Source of the DNA: Azotobacter salinestris
GTDB taxonomy: Bacteria > Pseudomonadota > Gammaproteobacteria > Pseudomonadales > Pseudomonadaceae
Reading direction: 5' to 3'
Length of the DNA: 40,877 bases
Assembly: GCF_009363155.1 (NCBI RefSeq)
Contig: NZ_CP045301.1
Span: 1-40,877 of the forward strand
The notes under the pieces are model-generated. The model ran no database searches. It had not been told where the DNA came from and saw only the letters and a list, made by a program, of their open reading frames with translations. The position numbers and the translations under genes are program-made. Positions 26,183 through 34,349 of the stretch are shown here, piece after piece (position 1 is the stretch's first letter; every line of letters begins with the position of its first letter).

Positions 26183-26191
26183 TGTGGATAA
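26183..26191 (-). promoter_or_regulatory. DnaA box
   Basis: TGTGGATAA is the exact complement of the consensus DnaA box TTATCCACA. It sits between the two opposed iteron arrays, as expected for a plasmid origin that recruits host DnaA. Confidence 0.88.
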
Positions 26192-26203
26192 CTACGGTTT
26201 TCT

Positions 26204-26263
26204 CCGTGTATCAGACACCTTTTCTCCGTGTATCAGACACCTTTTCTCCGTGTATCAGACACC
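26204..26263 (-). repeat. Inverted iterons of the RPA origin (three copies)
   Basis: CCGTGTATCAGACACC occurs at 26204, 26226 and 26248 with a 22-bp period. It is the reverse complement of the direct iterons apart from one change (CAGAC for CAAAC). The first two copies are followed by TTTTCT. These three are identical to each other, unlike the direct set. Confidence 0.92.
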
Positions 26264-26317
26264 GGGCGTTTTCTGAAATCCACAGCTGACGCGGCTTACA
26301 GAGGACTTTTCGAGCCT

Positions 26318-26360
26318 AAAACATCTTTTAAAACATCTTTTTAAAACAGCTTTTAAAACA
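26318..26360. promoter_or_regulatory. AT-rich repeats, probable DNA unwinding element
   Basis: Three near-repeats of AAAACATCTTTT (the third reads AACAGCTTTTAAAA) with a 13-14-bp step follow the iterons. AT-rich 13-mer-like repeats beside iterons and a DnaA box are where plasmid origins melt. This completes an oriV at 26094-26360. Confidence 0.75.
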
Positions 26361-26439
26361 TGGATCTCATGTTCGCGGCCCAACAGGCACTCAGGCACTC
26401 AGGCACAGGCTTGAGCGAGGGCTTGGACAGCACAAACGC

Positions 26440-26471
26440 AAAAGCCCCTGGAATCGCTTCCAAGGGGCTTT
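26440..26471. terminator. Bidirectional terminator-like hairpin
   Basis: AAAGCCCCTGGAA and TTCCAAGGGGCTTT pair around TCGC with one bulge, giving A-rich and T-rich flanks. It lies between the origin and the convergent minus-strand gene at 26550-27197 and would stop transcription leaving that gene. Confidence 0.7.
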
Positions 26472-26549
26472 CATGAGTGACCCGCTACCCTGACCCTAGT
26501 CAGGTGCTGATCGTGCAGCCTAGCGCACGGTAGAGCGTCTGAGGGCTAT

Positions 26550-27197
26550 TCAAACACCCAGCAGCTGCTCGATGTCTTTCGCATCCTGCTCCCGGTCGAT
26601 CATGATCATGTTCTGGACCAGGCTCTCGAAGGTCGACCAGGAGATCCCAGTCACCTCTTTGAACCGGGTCATCATGTCGACCATCGGGGCCGGTTGATTG
26701 TCCTCGTCAAGAGCCCAGAACACATACGGGCACCGGATATGCCTCGGGGTCTGCTGGACGATCACCGCGACTTCGTTGTGCCAGGTGTGCTTGTTCTGCT
26801 TGAGCAGGTTCTTGATCTGGTCATGGCGCACCAGACTGGCATCGAGCAGGTTCATTTTCGTGTCCAGGGCAAAGCAAACCAGGTTTCGCTCCATGAGCGA
26901 GAACCTGTTCACCAGGCGGCGGAACTCGTCCATCGTCATCCGTGGCAGTTCGAGCTTGTGACGGGCCGCAGGACAGCTCGGGATCAAGCCAAGCGCCGCG
27001 GCTTTCCTGAGTTCGTCGATCAACTGTCTGGCAACGATGTGGCCGTCTTTCAGGCCGAGCTTCATGCGGATCTGCTTGATCAAGACCTTCATGGCCAGCT
27101 CGGAGATAGTCTCCACGTCGGCCTGGAACAGTTTCAGGTCCTCGATGCCGTTGTCCGCGACCAGTTCCTGGATATCGCCGATGTCCGCAAGTTTCAT
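26550..27197 (-). CDS. Unknown 215-aa protein
   Basis: I do not recognise this protein. It begins MKLADIGDIQELVADNGIED and appears alpha-helical and soluble, with no signal or membrane segment. The C-terminal part contains RHIRCPYVFWALDEDNQPAP and ends EQDAKDIEQLLGV. Codon use matches its GC-rich neighbours and the frame is unbroken, so it is probably a real plasmid gene. Its place beside the second origin suggests a replication or stability accessory role, which is inference only. Confidence 0.75.
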   Translation of the reverse strand: MKLADIGDIQELVADNGIEDLKLFQADVETISELAMKVLIKQIRMKLGLKDGHIVARQLIDELRKAAALGLIPSCPAARHKLELPRMTMDEFRRLVNRFSLMERNLVCFALDTKMNLLDASLVRHDQIKNLLKQNKHTWHNEVAVIVQQTPRHIRCPYVFWALDEDNQPAPMVDMMTRFKEVTGISWSTFESLVQNMIMIDREQDAKDIEQLLGV

Positions 27198-27687
27198 GTC
27201 TCGGATAGTCCTGATGGGAAACCAGGCAAGATTAGCGGGAATGGTCGCGGGAAGCCTTGCCCTTCAGGCGGGGAAAGCCAGCGCGGACGGCGTAGCTGGC
27301 GATACTCGGCAGATGAGTAGAACACGCAGGTCTTGCTCAGGGGCATGATGGTCGCCCAAGGCAGTCCGGCTACCCCCGAAGCACTCGTTCGTCTTGCTGG
27401 GCTGTCTCCTGTATCGAAGGAGATATCGTCATGCCGCATCCCATGCTTGCCAACATCGTTGCGTCTGTCACTGAGTTCAAGAAAGACCCCGTGGGCACCG
27501 TCGAGGCTGGTTATGGTGAGGTCGTGGCTGTCCTGAACAGCAATAAGCCCGCGTTCTACTGCGTTCCAGCTGCCCGTTACGAAGCACTGCTGGACTATAT
27601 CGACGACTTGGAGCTGGCCATGGCGGTCAAGGAGCGCCTCAAGGCAAACGAGCCGGCTGTCAGTGCCAGGATCGTCAAGGAAATCCT

Positions 27688-28868
27688 GAAAAAGACTTCC
27701 CGATTCTGGTGAAATACACCCGCTCCCTTGTCCGAGTTTCCCGATGAAGCAACTGTCCTTCGCCGATGCCGAGTATGCCGGCAAGCGCAAGCAGACCCGC
27801 CGCGAGCGCTTCCTGCTCGAGATGGACCAGGTGGTGCCGTGGCAGGGGCTGATCGCCCTGATCGAGCCCTACTATCCCAAGGGCGAAGGCGGTCGGCCCG
27901 CCTACCCGCTGGCAGCCATGCTGCGCGTGCACCTGATGCAGAACTGGTTCGGCTACAGCGATCCGGCGATGGAGGAAGCGCTGTACGAAACCACTCTCCT
28001 GCGCCAGTTCGCCGGCCTGAGCCTGGAGCGCATCCCGGACGAAACGACCCTCCTCAACTTCCGTCGCCTGCTGGAGAAGCACGAACTGGCCGGGGGAATA
28101 CTGGAGGTGATCAACGGCTATCTGGGCGAGCGCGGACTGTCGCTGCGCCAGGGCACCATTGTCGACGCCACCCTGATCCATGCGCCGAGCTCGACGAAGA
28201 ACAAGGACGGCAAGCGCGACCCGGAAATGCACTCGACGAAGAAGGGCAACCAGTACTACTTCGGCGCAAAAGCTCACATTGGTGCCGACGCTGAGTCGGG
28301 TCTGGTGCACAGCGTGGTGGTCACGGCAGCCAACGTGGCAGATGTCACCCAAGTCGACCAACTGCTGCATGGCGAGGAAAACGTAGTGAGTGCCGATGCG
28401 GGCTATACCGGCGTAGAGAAGCGCCCCGAGCATGAAGGTCGGCAGGTCATCTGGCAGGTCGCGGCCCGGCGCAGTACCTACAAGAAGCATGGCAAGCGTA
28501 GCGCCTTATACAAAGCGATCCACAAGATCGAGAAGGCCAAGGCCCAGGTACGAGCCAAGGTCGAACATCCGTTCCGCGTGATCAAGCGCCAGTTTGGCTA
28601 CACCAAGGTGCGCTTCCGGGGATTGGCCAAAAACACGTCACAGTTGGTGACGCTGTTCGCCTTGTCGAATCTGTGGATGGCGCGCCGATATTTACTGGCG
28701 AATGCAGGAGAGGTGCGCCTGTAATGCGGGAAACGGTTGCTGCGACGTGCTCGCGGCAGCTAAAAAACGCAGAAACGAGCGGGTGATCTGATCGTTTTTG
28801 ATCGATTCTCCGCTTTCAAAGTCGGCGGGGGGCTGAAGTCAGCCAGAAATACATGACTACTTCAGACC
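27688..28868 (+). mobile_element. IS5-family insertion sequence
   Basis: A 1,181-bp element with one transposase gene, bounded by the ATCCT duplication that splits an antitoxin gene. The ends are only weakly similar (GAA...AG.C and TTCTGG can be matched), so the exact termini rest on the duplication and on restoration of the host reading frame. The length fits IS5. Confidence 0.8.
27744..28724 (+). CDS. IS5-family transposase
   Basis: A 326-aa transposase of the IS5 subgroup, the same length as that of IS5 itself. The N-terminal region contains MKQLSFADAEYAGKRKQTRR and the HTH-rich FGYSDPAMEEALYE. The DDE catalytic acids are in TIVDATLIHAP, VSADAGYTGVEKRP and RAKVEHPFRVIKRQFGYTKV, the last being the typical R-x3-E-like motif. 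The gene is intact and on the same strand as the antitoxin it interrupts. Confidence 0.96.
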   Translation: MKQLSFADAEYAGKRKQTRRERFLLEMDQVVPWQGLIALIEPYYPKGEGGRPAYPLAAMLRVHLMQNWFGYSDPAMEEALYETTLLRQFAGLSLERIPDETTLLNFRRLLEKHELAGGILEVINGYLGERGLSLRQGTIVDATLIHAPSSTKNKDGKRDPEMHSTKKGNQYYFGAKAHIGADAESGLVHSVVVTAANVADVTQVDQLLHGEENVVSADAGYTGVEKRPEHEGRQVIWQVAARRSTYKKHGKRSALYKAIHKIEKAKAQVRAKVEHPFRVIKRQFGYTKVRFRGLAKNTSQLVTLFALSNLWMARRYLLANAGEVRL

Positions 28869-28913
28869 ATCCTCAACGGTGACATCGTGTTCGAGGACGA
28901 CGAGGAAGTCTGA

Positions 28914-29394
28914 GATAAAGGCGCTTGTGTAAGGATCGCGTTTCGAGTGCCTATATCACCGGCAGGTTTGGCCCTGTGTAAGGACTGGTTTTGCACTTGA
29001 TCGCAGCTTGAAACGTGTCGGGTCTGTATGTAGGAAGCCTACCTAAGACTTTGACAGTTCATGTCATATGGCAATTTTTCAAGACTGTACTGTCCGGAGT
29101 CTGGTTGTTTATCTGCCAAGTGTAATTGGGGAAATTGCTTGAATAACCAGTGGCACGCACTGTTATCTCGATCTTGCTATGTTGACAGTCATATCTTGAT
29201 CCGTGGCTTGCTGTTCAACAACCATAACGTCCCTGTACGGCTGGCATCTCAATGATGAAGACCTCTGTCATGGCCAGCGAGCTTCCATGGGGAATAGCAC
29301 CGCTTGATGCCATAACTCCCACAACTACATCTATGAAGCTGCACTAGTAATGGGTATTCATCAAATTCGATTGACGCTCATGTCAACTCGCCGC
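28914..29394. other. Region without a recognisable gene
   Basis: Nothing in this 480-bp, fairly AT-rich stretch reads as a known protein. TGTGTAAGGA occurs twice (28926 and 28976). It ends at the left edge of a MITE copy. It probably represents decayed DNA. Confidence 0.45.
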
Positions 29395-29511
29395 TATTAA
29401 TCCGGCAATACAATAGGGCACTTTCTGTATTTTGGTTTCTCCTTGAAAATCAAGGATATATGCCGATACTAGTATGAGCCTTATTTGTGCTTTCGTATTG
29501 CCGGATTAATA
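29395..29511 (+). mobile_element. 117-bp MITE, copy 1
   Basis: A 117-bp sequence with perfect terminal inverted repeats TATTAATCCGGCAATAC, found again at 40136-40252 and 40372-40488. The outer TA is the target duplication, leaving a 113-bp element. It contains a small CCTTGA/TCAAGG hairpin and no transposase. This copy differs from the others by one base in the middle (CTAGTATG for CTGGTATG). Confidence 0.92.
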
Positions 29512-29599
29512 ATATTTAATCAACGCATATGGTTAACCATGTGCCTACCTTCCGAGGCCCGCTTGCGAGAAATCGCTGCGGGCTTTCGTGTTTCTGGCA

Positions 29600-29960
29600 T
29601 ACGGAAATCCTCGCGGCAGTTTGGTCTGCAAGGCGTGATGCGCGGCAAACCGGTCAAGACCATAGCCAGCGAGATCAATCACACCACCATGACGGACTCG
29701 CTGAGTTGTCGATAATGAACCGCTTTGACCTCGGCCGGAGGTACGTTGCCGATCGGCTCCAGCAGCCGCCAGTGGTTGAACCAGTCCACCCAGGCGAACT
29801 CCACCGCTTCCCGGTTTTTCTACGACTTCCGGTGAATCACCTCGGCTTTGTACAGGCCATTGATGGTTTCGGCCAAGGCATTGTCATAGGAGTCGCCCAC
29901 GCTGCCTACTAAGGGCTCGATCCCGGCTTCGGCCAGGCGTTCGGTATAGCGGATCGACAC
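29600..29960 (-). pseudogene. Rearranged IS3-family remnant
   Basis: The minus strand from about 29957 to 29697 reads RYTERLAEAGIEPLVGSVGD, then SYDNALAETINGLYKAEVIH, a stop, and VDWFNHWRLLEPIGNVPPAE, an OrfB C-terminus like the one at 11028 but with an internal stop. On the plus strand 29610-29670 reads QFGLQGVMRGKPVKT, which belongs to the N-terminal part of IS3 OrfB. The two pieces now point in opposite directions, so the element was inverted and deleted. Confidence 0.72.
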
Positions 29961-30136
29961 GTTGCAGCACCCTGCAGACGCTGTAATACAACCGGGGCGT
30001 CCCTGTATAGCTGGATACCTGGACAGTAGAGGCCTCGGCGACCGCCTGTGAGGCAAGAAGACGATCAGGTTAGCCTCCCCATTGCTCCATGGCCGGCGCT
30101 TGCCGGAGAGGCTTGCAGAGGTCTCTCCAGCTGTCT

Positions 30137-30403
30137 TTGGGGTTTGGGGAGCAACGGAACAGAAAGTGCACTTAAGCCCTGCGCCTGCCTTGCAAGCCCT
30201 TGCTGTGTCTGGGACTTTCGAGAACACCATCGTTTTGTCGGACTCTTACCGACCCTGACGCCGGGGCAGTCCAATGTATGAAAAACGGTGCGGAAAAGCC
30301 GTTCGCTGAAACAAAGTCTGGATAACCGCCCAGGTTTTCGACAGCGATGAACTCTAATTCAGCCTTACGTTGGCTTTTGGTTCCGTTGCTTCCCAAACCC
30401 CAA
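30137..30403. repeat. 24-bp inverted repeats 219 bp apart
   Basis: 30137-30160 and 30380-30403 are reverse complements with one mismatch in 24 bp; the shared core is AGCAACGGAAC. The enclosed segment has no recognisable gene. The right arm runs into the relE fragment. This could be the ends of a small mobile unit or the trace of an inversion. Confidence 0.65.
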
Positions 30404-30520
30404 GATCCACGCAGTACCGGGAAGGCACTTACCGGCCCATTGGGTGGGCTGTGGCGCTACCGGGTGGGCGACTTCCGGGTGATTTGCGAGATCCAGGATG
30501 GCGCGCTGCATGTCCGAAGG
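30395..30520 (+). pseudogene. RelE-family toxin fragment
   Basis: The frame reads [20 protein letters not shown], then [19 protein letters not shown], the C-terminal half of a RelE/ParE-type mRNA interferase. The start of the gene is missing, and after ALHV the frame shifts away from the expected LVLRIGHR-type end. It is inactive and has no antitoxin partner. Confidence 0.78.
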
Positions 30521-30690
30521 TATTACGCTCCATACCGGCAACTGCCTTGGACAGCATTTCCCGGGGGGAGTGGCCATGCTTTTGCACTATCCCGCCCAAA
30601 CGACGTCACATTGACGCTAGCGTACGCGTTTTTGCGTTTTTCTTTGTCTGCCCCCCGAAAGGAATGACTTAACCCCCAGAGGAACGGCCA

Positions 30691-30966
30691 ATGAATGCGA
30701 TCGAAATCATCCGCTGTGCTGAGGATGAAGGTATCACTCTCACCTTGAGCGAAAAACGCCTCCATCTCTTGCTTTCCCCCGGCCCAGCCAACGAATCGAT
30801 AGCGCACAGGGCTCAGATCATCCAAGCCCTGAGAGCCACCAAGCACCATTCCCGGTGCACCCTCTCGACAGACTTGTTGCTTGGCGCTGGTGGCTCCCTT
30901 GTGAATCGCAACCAAGCCTTGGCCCTTGTCCGCCGGCGGCTGGGTGATGCCGATATCGTTGCTTGA
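30691..30966 (+). CDS. Small TubC_N-like docking-domain protein
   Basis: A 91-aa protein starting MNAIEIIRCAEDEGITLTLS, with EKRLHLL and later HRAQIIQALRATK. The first ~55 residues resemble the TubC N-terminal docking-domain small proteins found on plasmids and integrative elements. The second half has no recognised match. A ribosome site AGAGGAA precedes the ATG, and a possible promoter (TTGACG near 30613) lies upstream. The function of such plasmid proteins is unknown. The family call is moderate. Confidence 0.55.
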   Translation: MNAIEIIRCAEDEGITLTLSEKRLHLLLSPGPANESIAHRAQIIQALRATKHHSRCTLSTDLLLGAGGSLVNRNQALALVRRRLGDADIVA

Positions 30967-31112
30967 AGCCAGAAGTTGGTTGGGTAAAGAAGCCCATAAA
31001 AAACAGTAGTTTAGCTACCCGCGGAAGCGGCAGTACCAGACACCGAACAGTCATTGTTCGCCAAGCTCAAGGAGCTATTAGGCAAGCACTACTGAAGCTA
31101 AAGAGAGCAATA

Positions 31113-31240
31113 ATATTGCAATGCAAAATTATTGGAATTTCTTCTCTTTCTTCCTGTCTAGCTTATTAGTTCTAAGGTGTGTGACTTGCATGAGTACCCT
31201 TATCCCTCCCTTATGGAGGGATTTTTTTGCATTGCAATAT
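31113..31240. repeat. 15-bp perfect inverted repeats bounding 128 bp with an internal terminator
   Basis: ATATTGCAATGCAAA at 31113-31127 and TTTGCATTGCAATAT at 31226-31240 are exact complements. The enclosed 98 bp has no gene but holds a strong terminator hairpin whose T run overlaps the right repeat. It may be a tiny mobile element or a small RNA gene. Confidence 0.7.
31202..31229 (+). terminator. Rho-independent terminator
   Basis: ATCCCTCC and GGAGGGAT pair around CTTAT and are followed by six to seven T. It could end transcription of the TubC_N-like gene or of a small RNA. Confidence 0.85.
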
Positions 31241-31277
31241 GACACCACAGGCAGGCAGGTAGCCCAGCAGCTCTCTC

Positions 31278-31510
31278 CCTGTAAGCCATCGCCTACAGCA
31301 GATCGAGCGTTCGCCCAATAGGCGCGCAACGGCCAGCGGCGTAGATTGACTCCTACAGCGACGTCGAAGGATCGACACCGGCTAGCCAGGATGGCGGCCA
31401 AGGACAGTCGCAGGATGCGGCTTCATCAGGATGATGGGTCGACGGAAGAGAAGAGTCGGGAAACGGCGAGGCTAACCCCTCGCCGTTTTTGTGTGCGCTG
31501 GAAAAACACG
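31278..31510 (+). repeat. Dispersed repeat B in front of kfrA, similar to 6668-6905
   Basis: This shares long stretches with 6668-6905, including GTAAGCCATCGCCTACAGCA at the left and the terminator hairpin with GTTTTTGTGTGCGCTGGA at the right. It separates the upstream genes from kfrA and probably holds its promoter or control region. Confidence 0.8.
31462..31494 (+). terminator. Rho-independent terminator-like hairpin
   Basis: AACGGCGAGG and CCCTCGCCGTT pair around a short loop, followed by TTTTTG. It is identical to the hairpin at 6859. Because it precedes kfrA, it may attenuate readthrough into that gene. Confidence 0.75.
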
Positions 31511-32637
31511 GCCGTCCAGCGCCCCGCGGCGCTTCCAAAGCGTGTCGCGGCGGCGGTACGCGGACTGTCCGACGGGCTGCGTTCACCGTTCCCAGCGCCG
31601 TGCCGCTCGTCACTGTTGGCTGGCGGCCCCCATCCTCATGGGGCGCAGGCGCAACTACCTGGGGCGCGCCTCGCCATCCCCGGCCTGATCCGTGCTCGTC
31701 CGGGCCGCAGGGTGTTAACCAACCCGGCGGAGCCCCACCTGGATTCGCCCTGCGACAACGCCTCGGAGGCGGCAACGTCAACCGTTTGAAGGCGGTCTGG
31801 GAAGAACACGTCACCAGCCAGGCCGTTACCCGGGCTGAGCCGGTCGCCGAGTTGCCCATCGAAGTCGCCGAACAGCTCAAGGCCGACAGCGAGGCCCTGG
31901 TCGAACGCCTGGCCCGCCTTGCCGTCGAGCTGAACGACCGCGCAGTGAAGGCCGCCGAGCGCCGGGTCGCCGAGCTGGTCCGCACCACCGGCGAGCAGCG
32001 TGAGCAGATGGAACGAGAGCTGGTCGATGCCTCCACCGCCATCGACGAGATGGAAAACCAGCTTGCCGCCGCCCAGACGCTGTACAAGGAGCTGAACGCG
32101 AAGCTGGCTGATGAGCGGGAAAGCAGCCAGGGTTTTGCTCTCGAACTGGCCCAGGTGCGGGAACGCACCGCCGCCACCGAGAAGGCCGCGAAGGAAGCCA
32201 CACAGGCCGCCGCGCAGCGCGAAGCTGACCTGCACGAACAGCTGCAGCAGGCCCGCCAGGCCGAGCAGGCTGCCCGCGAGCGCGAAGCCACCGCCAACGG
32301 CCAGTTGCTGGCTGCCATGCAGCAACACGAAGAGGACATCAGGACCAGTGCCGAACTGCACCGTGACCTGGAAAAGGCACGCAAGGAAGCCGAAGACGGC
32401 CGTATTCACCTACAGGCTGCCCAGGCGCGTCTCGAGAGCGCTGCCCGTGAGATCGAGGAAGCCCGCAAACAGGTCCGTGAAGCGCGTGACGAGGCCAAGC
32501 AGGCCTCTGGCAGCGCTGCTGAGCTACGCGGCGAGCTGAAGGCTGTCCAGCAAGAGCTGGCTGCCCTCAAGGCCGAGAAAGCCCAGGCAGGGGTCGCCTC
32601 AGAAAACGGAAAAAATCGTACGTTAAGCGTACGTTGA
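31489..32637 (+). pseudogene. kfrA: KfrA-like coiled-coil protein interrupted near its 3' end
   Basis: From about 31757 the frame reads LRQRLGGGNVNRLKAVWEEH, the end of a KfrA-type DNA-binding domain. A ~270-residue, Glu/Ala/Arg-rich coiled coil follows (for example AERRVAELVRTTGEQREQME). KfrA is a plasmid regulator with an N-terminal HTH and a long coiled-coil tail that helps plasmid stability. The part before LRQRLGG (31489-31756) is Gly/Pro/Arg-rich and does not look like a KfrA HTH, so the N-terminus may be damaged. The transposon starts at 32590. The protein now ends ASENGKNRTLSVR instead of the native QPSPQPATGHR encoded at 98-130. Confidence 0.75.
32590..32627 (+). repeat. Left terminal inverted repeat (IRL) of the Tn3-family transposon
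   Basis: A 38-bp sequence beginning GGGGTCGCCTCAGAAAACGG. It is the reverse complement of 55-92 with two differences. It is preceded by the target duplication AGGCA at 32585-32589. Confidence 0.95.
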
Positions 32638-32822
32638 CGCTGGCACCCAGCGGTGCGCGGTAGCAACGGACATTCTGAGCTTCTTGGCCACATCTCTGGG
32701 CGGAACAGCCACGTGACGGCCCACACGTTGTTCGCGCTGGTTTTCCTATGGGCGGCGAGCCCTGGCCGCCTTGGAGCAGTTGCGAGCCACGTTTGCCAAG
32801 GAAGGCATCCCTCGTGGATATT
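32628..32822. other. Transposon left end, possible recombinase remnant on the minus strand
   Basis: No full gene is seen. On the minus strand, about 32725 to 32640, a frame reads VAVPPRDVAKKLRMSVATAH and RWVPA, which looks like the C-terminal HTH of a serine recombinase. The rest of such a gene is absent. Confidence 0.4.
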
Positions 32823-32945
32823 TGTCACATTATGATCCAGACAAATCCTTTGTAAGTCATAGACTAAATGACGGGTTATGTGACAACTTTTGCTAGCCAG
32901 GGCTTTTTGGATCAAACTGTCACATAATCGAACGTATATGTGACA
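32823..32945. promoter_or_regulatory. Res site and tnpR promoter region
   Basis: TGTCACAT or its complement occurs four times: near 32823, as TTATGTGACA at 32876-32885, as TGTCACATAAT at 32918, and as TATATGTGACA at 32935. The last two form an inverted repeat just before tnpR. This multi-subsite layout is typical of the resolution site where tnpR recombines cointegrates and represses its own gene. Confidence 0.8.
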
Positions 32946-32953
32946 GGAAAAGC

Positions 32954-33568
32954 ATGCTGATTGGCTACATGCGGGTATCGAAGGCGGATGGCTCCCAGGC
33001 CACCAACTTGCAGCGCGATGCGCTAGTCGCTTCAGGTGTCGATTCGGCCCAGCTCTACGAGGATCAGGCGTCTGGCAAACGCGAAGACCGCCCCGGCTTG
33101 GCGAGCTGCCTGAAGGCACTGCGGCTAGGCGACACATTGGTGATTTGGAAACTTGATCGTCTCGGGCGCGACCTGCGTCACCTGATCAACACGGTGCACG
33201 ACCTGACCGGGCGCGGTATCGGCCTGAAGGTACTGACCGGCCACGGCGCGGCCATCGACACTACGACGGCCGCCGGCAAGCTGGTTTTTGGCATCTTCGC
33301 TGCGCTGGCCGAGTTCGAGCGCGAGTTGATCGCCGAGCGCACCATAGCGGGTTTGGCATCGGCGCGGGCGCGCGGCCGGAAAGGTGGTCGGCCCTTCAAG
33401 ATGACCGCCGCAAAGTTGCGGCTGGCGATGGCGGCGATGGGGCAACCCGAAACCAAGGTCGGTGATCTGTGTGAAGAGCTTGGTATCACACGGCAGACTC
33501 TGTACAGGCACATCTCACCCAAGGGCGAACTACGCTCCGATGGGGAAAAGCTTCTCGCCAAGCAATAG
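32954..33568 (+). CDS. tnpR: Tn3-family serine resolvase TnpR
   Basis: A 204-aa serine resolvase that separates cointegrates at the upstream res site. The nucleophile serine is in YMRVSKADGSQATN, the active-site arginines are in RPGLASCL and WKLDRLGRDLRHL, and the E helix is in FERELIAERTIAGLASARAR. The C-terminal HTH is KVGDLCEELGITRQTLYRHI. The ATG at 32954 follows GACAGGAAAAGC. It is the first gene of the transposon and differs from the resolvase at 12562. Confidence 0.95.
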   Translation: MLIGYMRVSKADGSQATNLQRDALVASGVDSAQLYEDQASGKREDRPGLASCLKALRLGDTLVIWKLDRLGRDLRHLINTVHDLTGRGIGLKVLTGHGAAIDTTTAAGKLVFGIFAALAEFERELIAERTIAGLASARARGRKGGRPFKMTAAKLRLAMAAMGQPETKVGDLCEELGITRQTLYRHISPKGELRSDGEKLLAKQ

Positions 33569-33598
33569 GCATCTTGATGACGCGCTACCGCGCAACGC

Positions 33599-33627
33599 TT
33601 GACTTATATTCTAATAATCGTTAGATT
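33599..33627 (+). promoter_or_regulatory. Promoter with overlapping ArsR-type operator, probably leaderless
   Basis: TTGACT at 33599 (-35) and TTAGAT at 33621 (-10) are separated by 16 bp. TCTAA and TTAGA (33610-33625) form an inverted repeat with a 6-bp AT-rich centre that covers the -10, like operators of ArsR/BigR-type repressors. The ATG at 33634 lies about 7 bp after the -10, and no ribosome site fits between, so the transcript may be leaderless. Confidence 0.7.
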
Positions 33628-33633
33628 GTTGGT

Positions 33634-34302
33634 ATGAATAAGCGATCACTGAAAGACCTGCTCTACGAACAGGTCGCCCGCATCGGCAAATCCCTCGCCA
33701 GTCCGAAGCGACTGGAGTTGGTCGAGCTGCTGGCCCAAGGCGAGAAGAGCGTCGAGACCTTGGCCTCCCAAGCCGGCATCGACATGCGGCTCGCCAGCGC
33801 CCATCTCAAGGCGCTGCGGGAGGCACGGCTGGTCGAAACCCGGCGTGAAGGCAAATACATCTACTACCGGCTGAGTGGTCAGGACGTATCGCAGTTGTGG
33901 GTCGCGCTGCGGGAAGTCGCCGAGGAGCACCTAGTCGAGTTGCGGGTGGCCCTGGAGCAGATCGCAGCCCAGCCAGGCACCCTAGTTTCGGAAAGCCGGG
34001 AGAGCCTGCTCGAAAAAGCGCGGCAAGGGGAAGTCGTCGTGATCGACGTGCGCCCCGCCAGCGAGTTCAACGCCGGCCATCTGCCCTTCGCCCGCTCGTT
34101 ACCCCTGGACGAACTGGAACAGCGCCTTGCCGATCTGCCGGCGGACCGCACCATCGTGGCCTACTGCCGTGGGCCGTTCTGCCTCATGTCCGACGAGGCA
34201 GTGCAACTGCTCCGCGCTCGTGGCTTCACCGCCATGAAGATCAGTGATGGCGTCAGCGAATGGGCCGCCGTTGGCTTGCCCATCGAAACCTCGGCTGAGT
34301 GA
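33634..34302 (+). CDS. ArsR-family regulator fused to a rhodanese domain
   Basis: A 222-aa protein. Residues 1-~100 are an ArsR winged helix (SLASPKRLELVELLAQGEKS, MRLASAHLKALREARLVETR, EGKYIYYRL). Residues ~120-218 are a rhodanese domain (VVVIDVRPASEFNAGHLPFA, then IVAYCRGPFCLMSDEAVQLL). The rhodanese cysteine is C178, with a second at C183. The usual ArsR metal-binding CxCxxC is absent, and the fusion suggests sensing of sulfane sulfur or persulfide through the rhodanese cysteine. It heads an operon of sulfur-handling genes and probably represses it through the inverted repeat upstream. Confidence 0.92.
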   Translation: MNKRSLKDLLYEQVARIGKSLASPKRLELVELLAQGEKSVETLASQAGIDMRLASAHLKALREARLVETRREGKYIYYRLSGQDVSQLWVALREVAEEHLVELRVALEQIAAQPGTLVSESRESLLEKARQGEVVVIDVRPASEFNAGHLPFARSLPLDELEQRLADLPADRTIVAYCRGPFCLMSDEAVQLLRARGFTAMKISDGVSEWAAVGLPIETSAE

Positions 34303-34349
34303 GCCACGGAGCGAACCAAATATCGACCTACACGCCCCAGGAGATCGCC

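Larger units (their letters stand above)
27431..28913 (+). pseudogene. Phd/YefM (StbD-like) antitoxin gene split by IS5
   Basis: The ATG at 27431 follows AAGGAGA and starts MPHPMLANIVASVTEFKKDP, then VGTVEAGYGEVVAVLNSNKP and AFYCVPAARYEALLDY, as in Phd/YefM/StbD antitoxins. The IS5 element enters after ATCCT at 27683-27687. The same ATCCT recurs at 28869-28873, and the frame then resumes as LNGDIVFEDDEEV to TGA at 28911-28913. The rejoined gene has 98 codons plus the stop and no breaks. The current frame instead ends KKTSRFW at 27712. No RelE/ParE toxin follows, so the antitoxin was either an orphan or lost its partner. Confidence 0.8.

Noticed and set aside
26094..26263. Iterons of the second origin as relatives of the first set
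   Set aside because: The AAAAGG start is shared, but the rest (GTGTTTGATACACGG versus GGACAGATTGACGG) differs, and the initiators are from different families.
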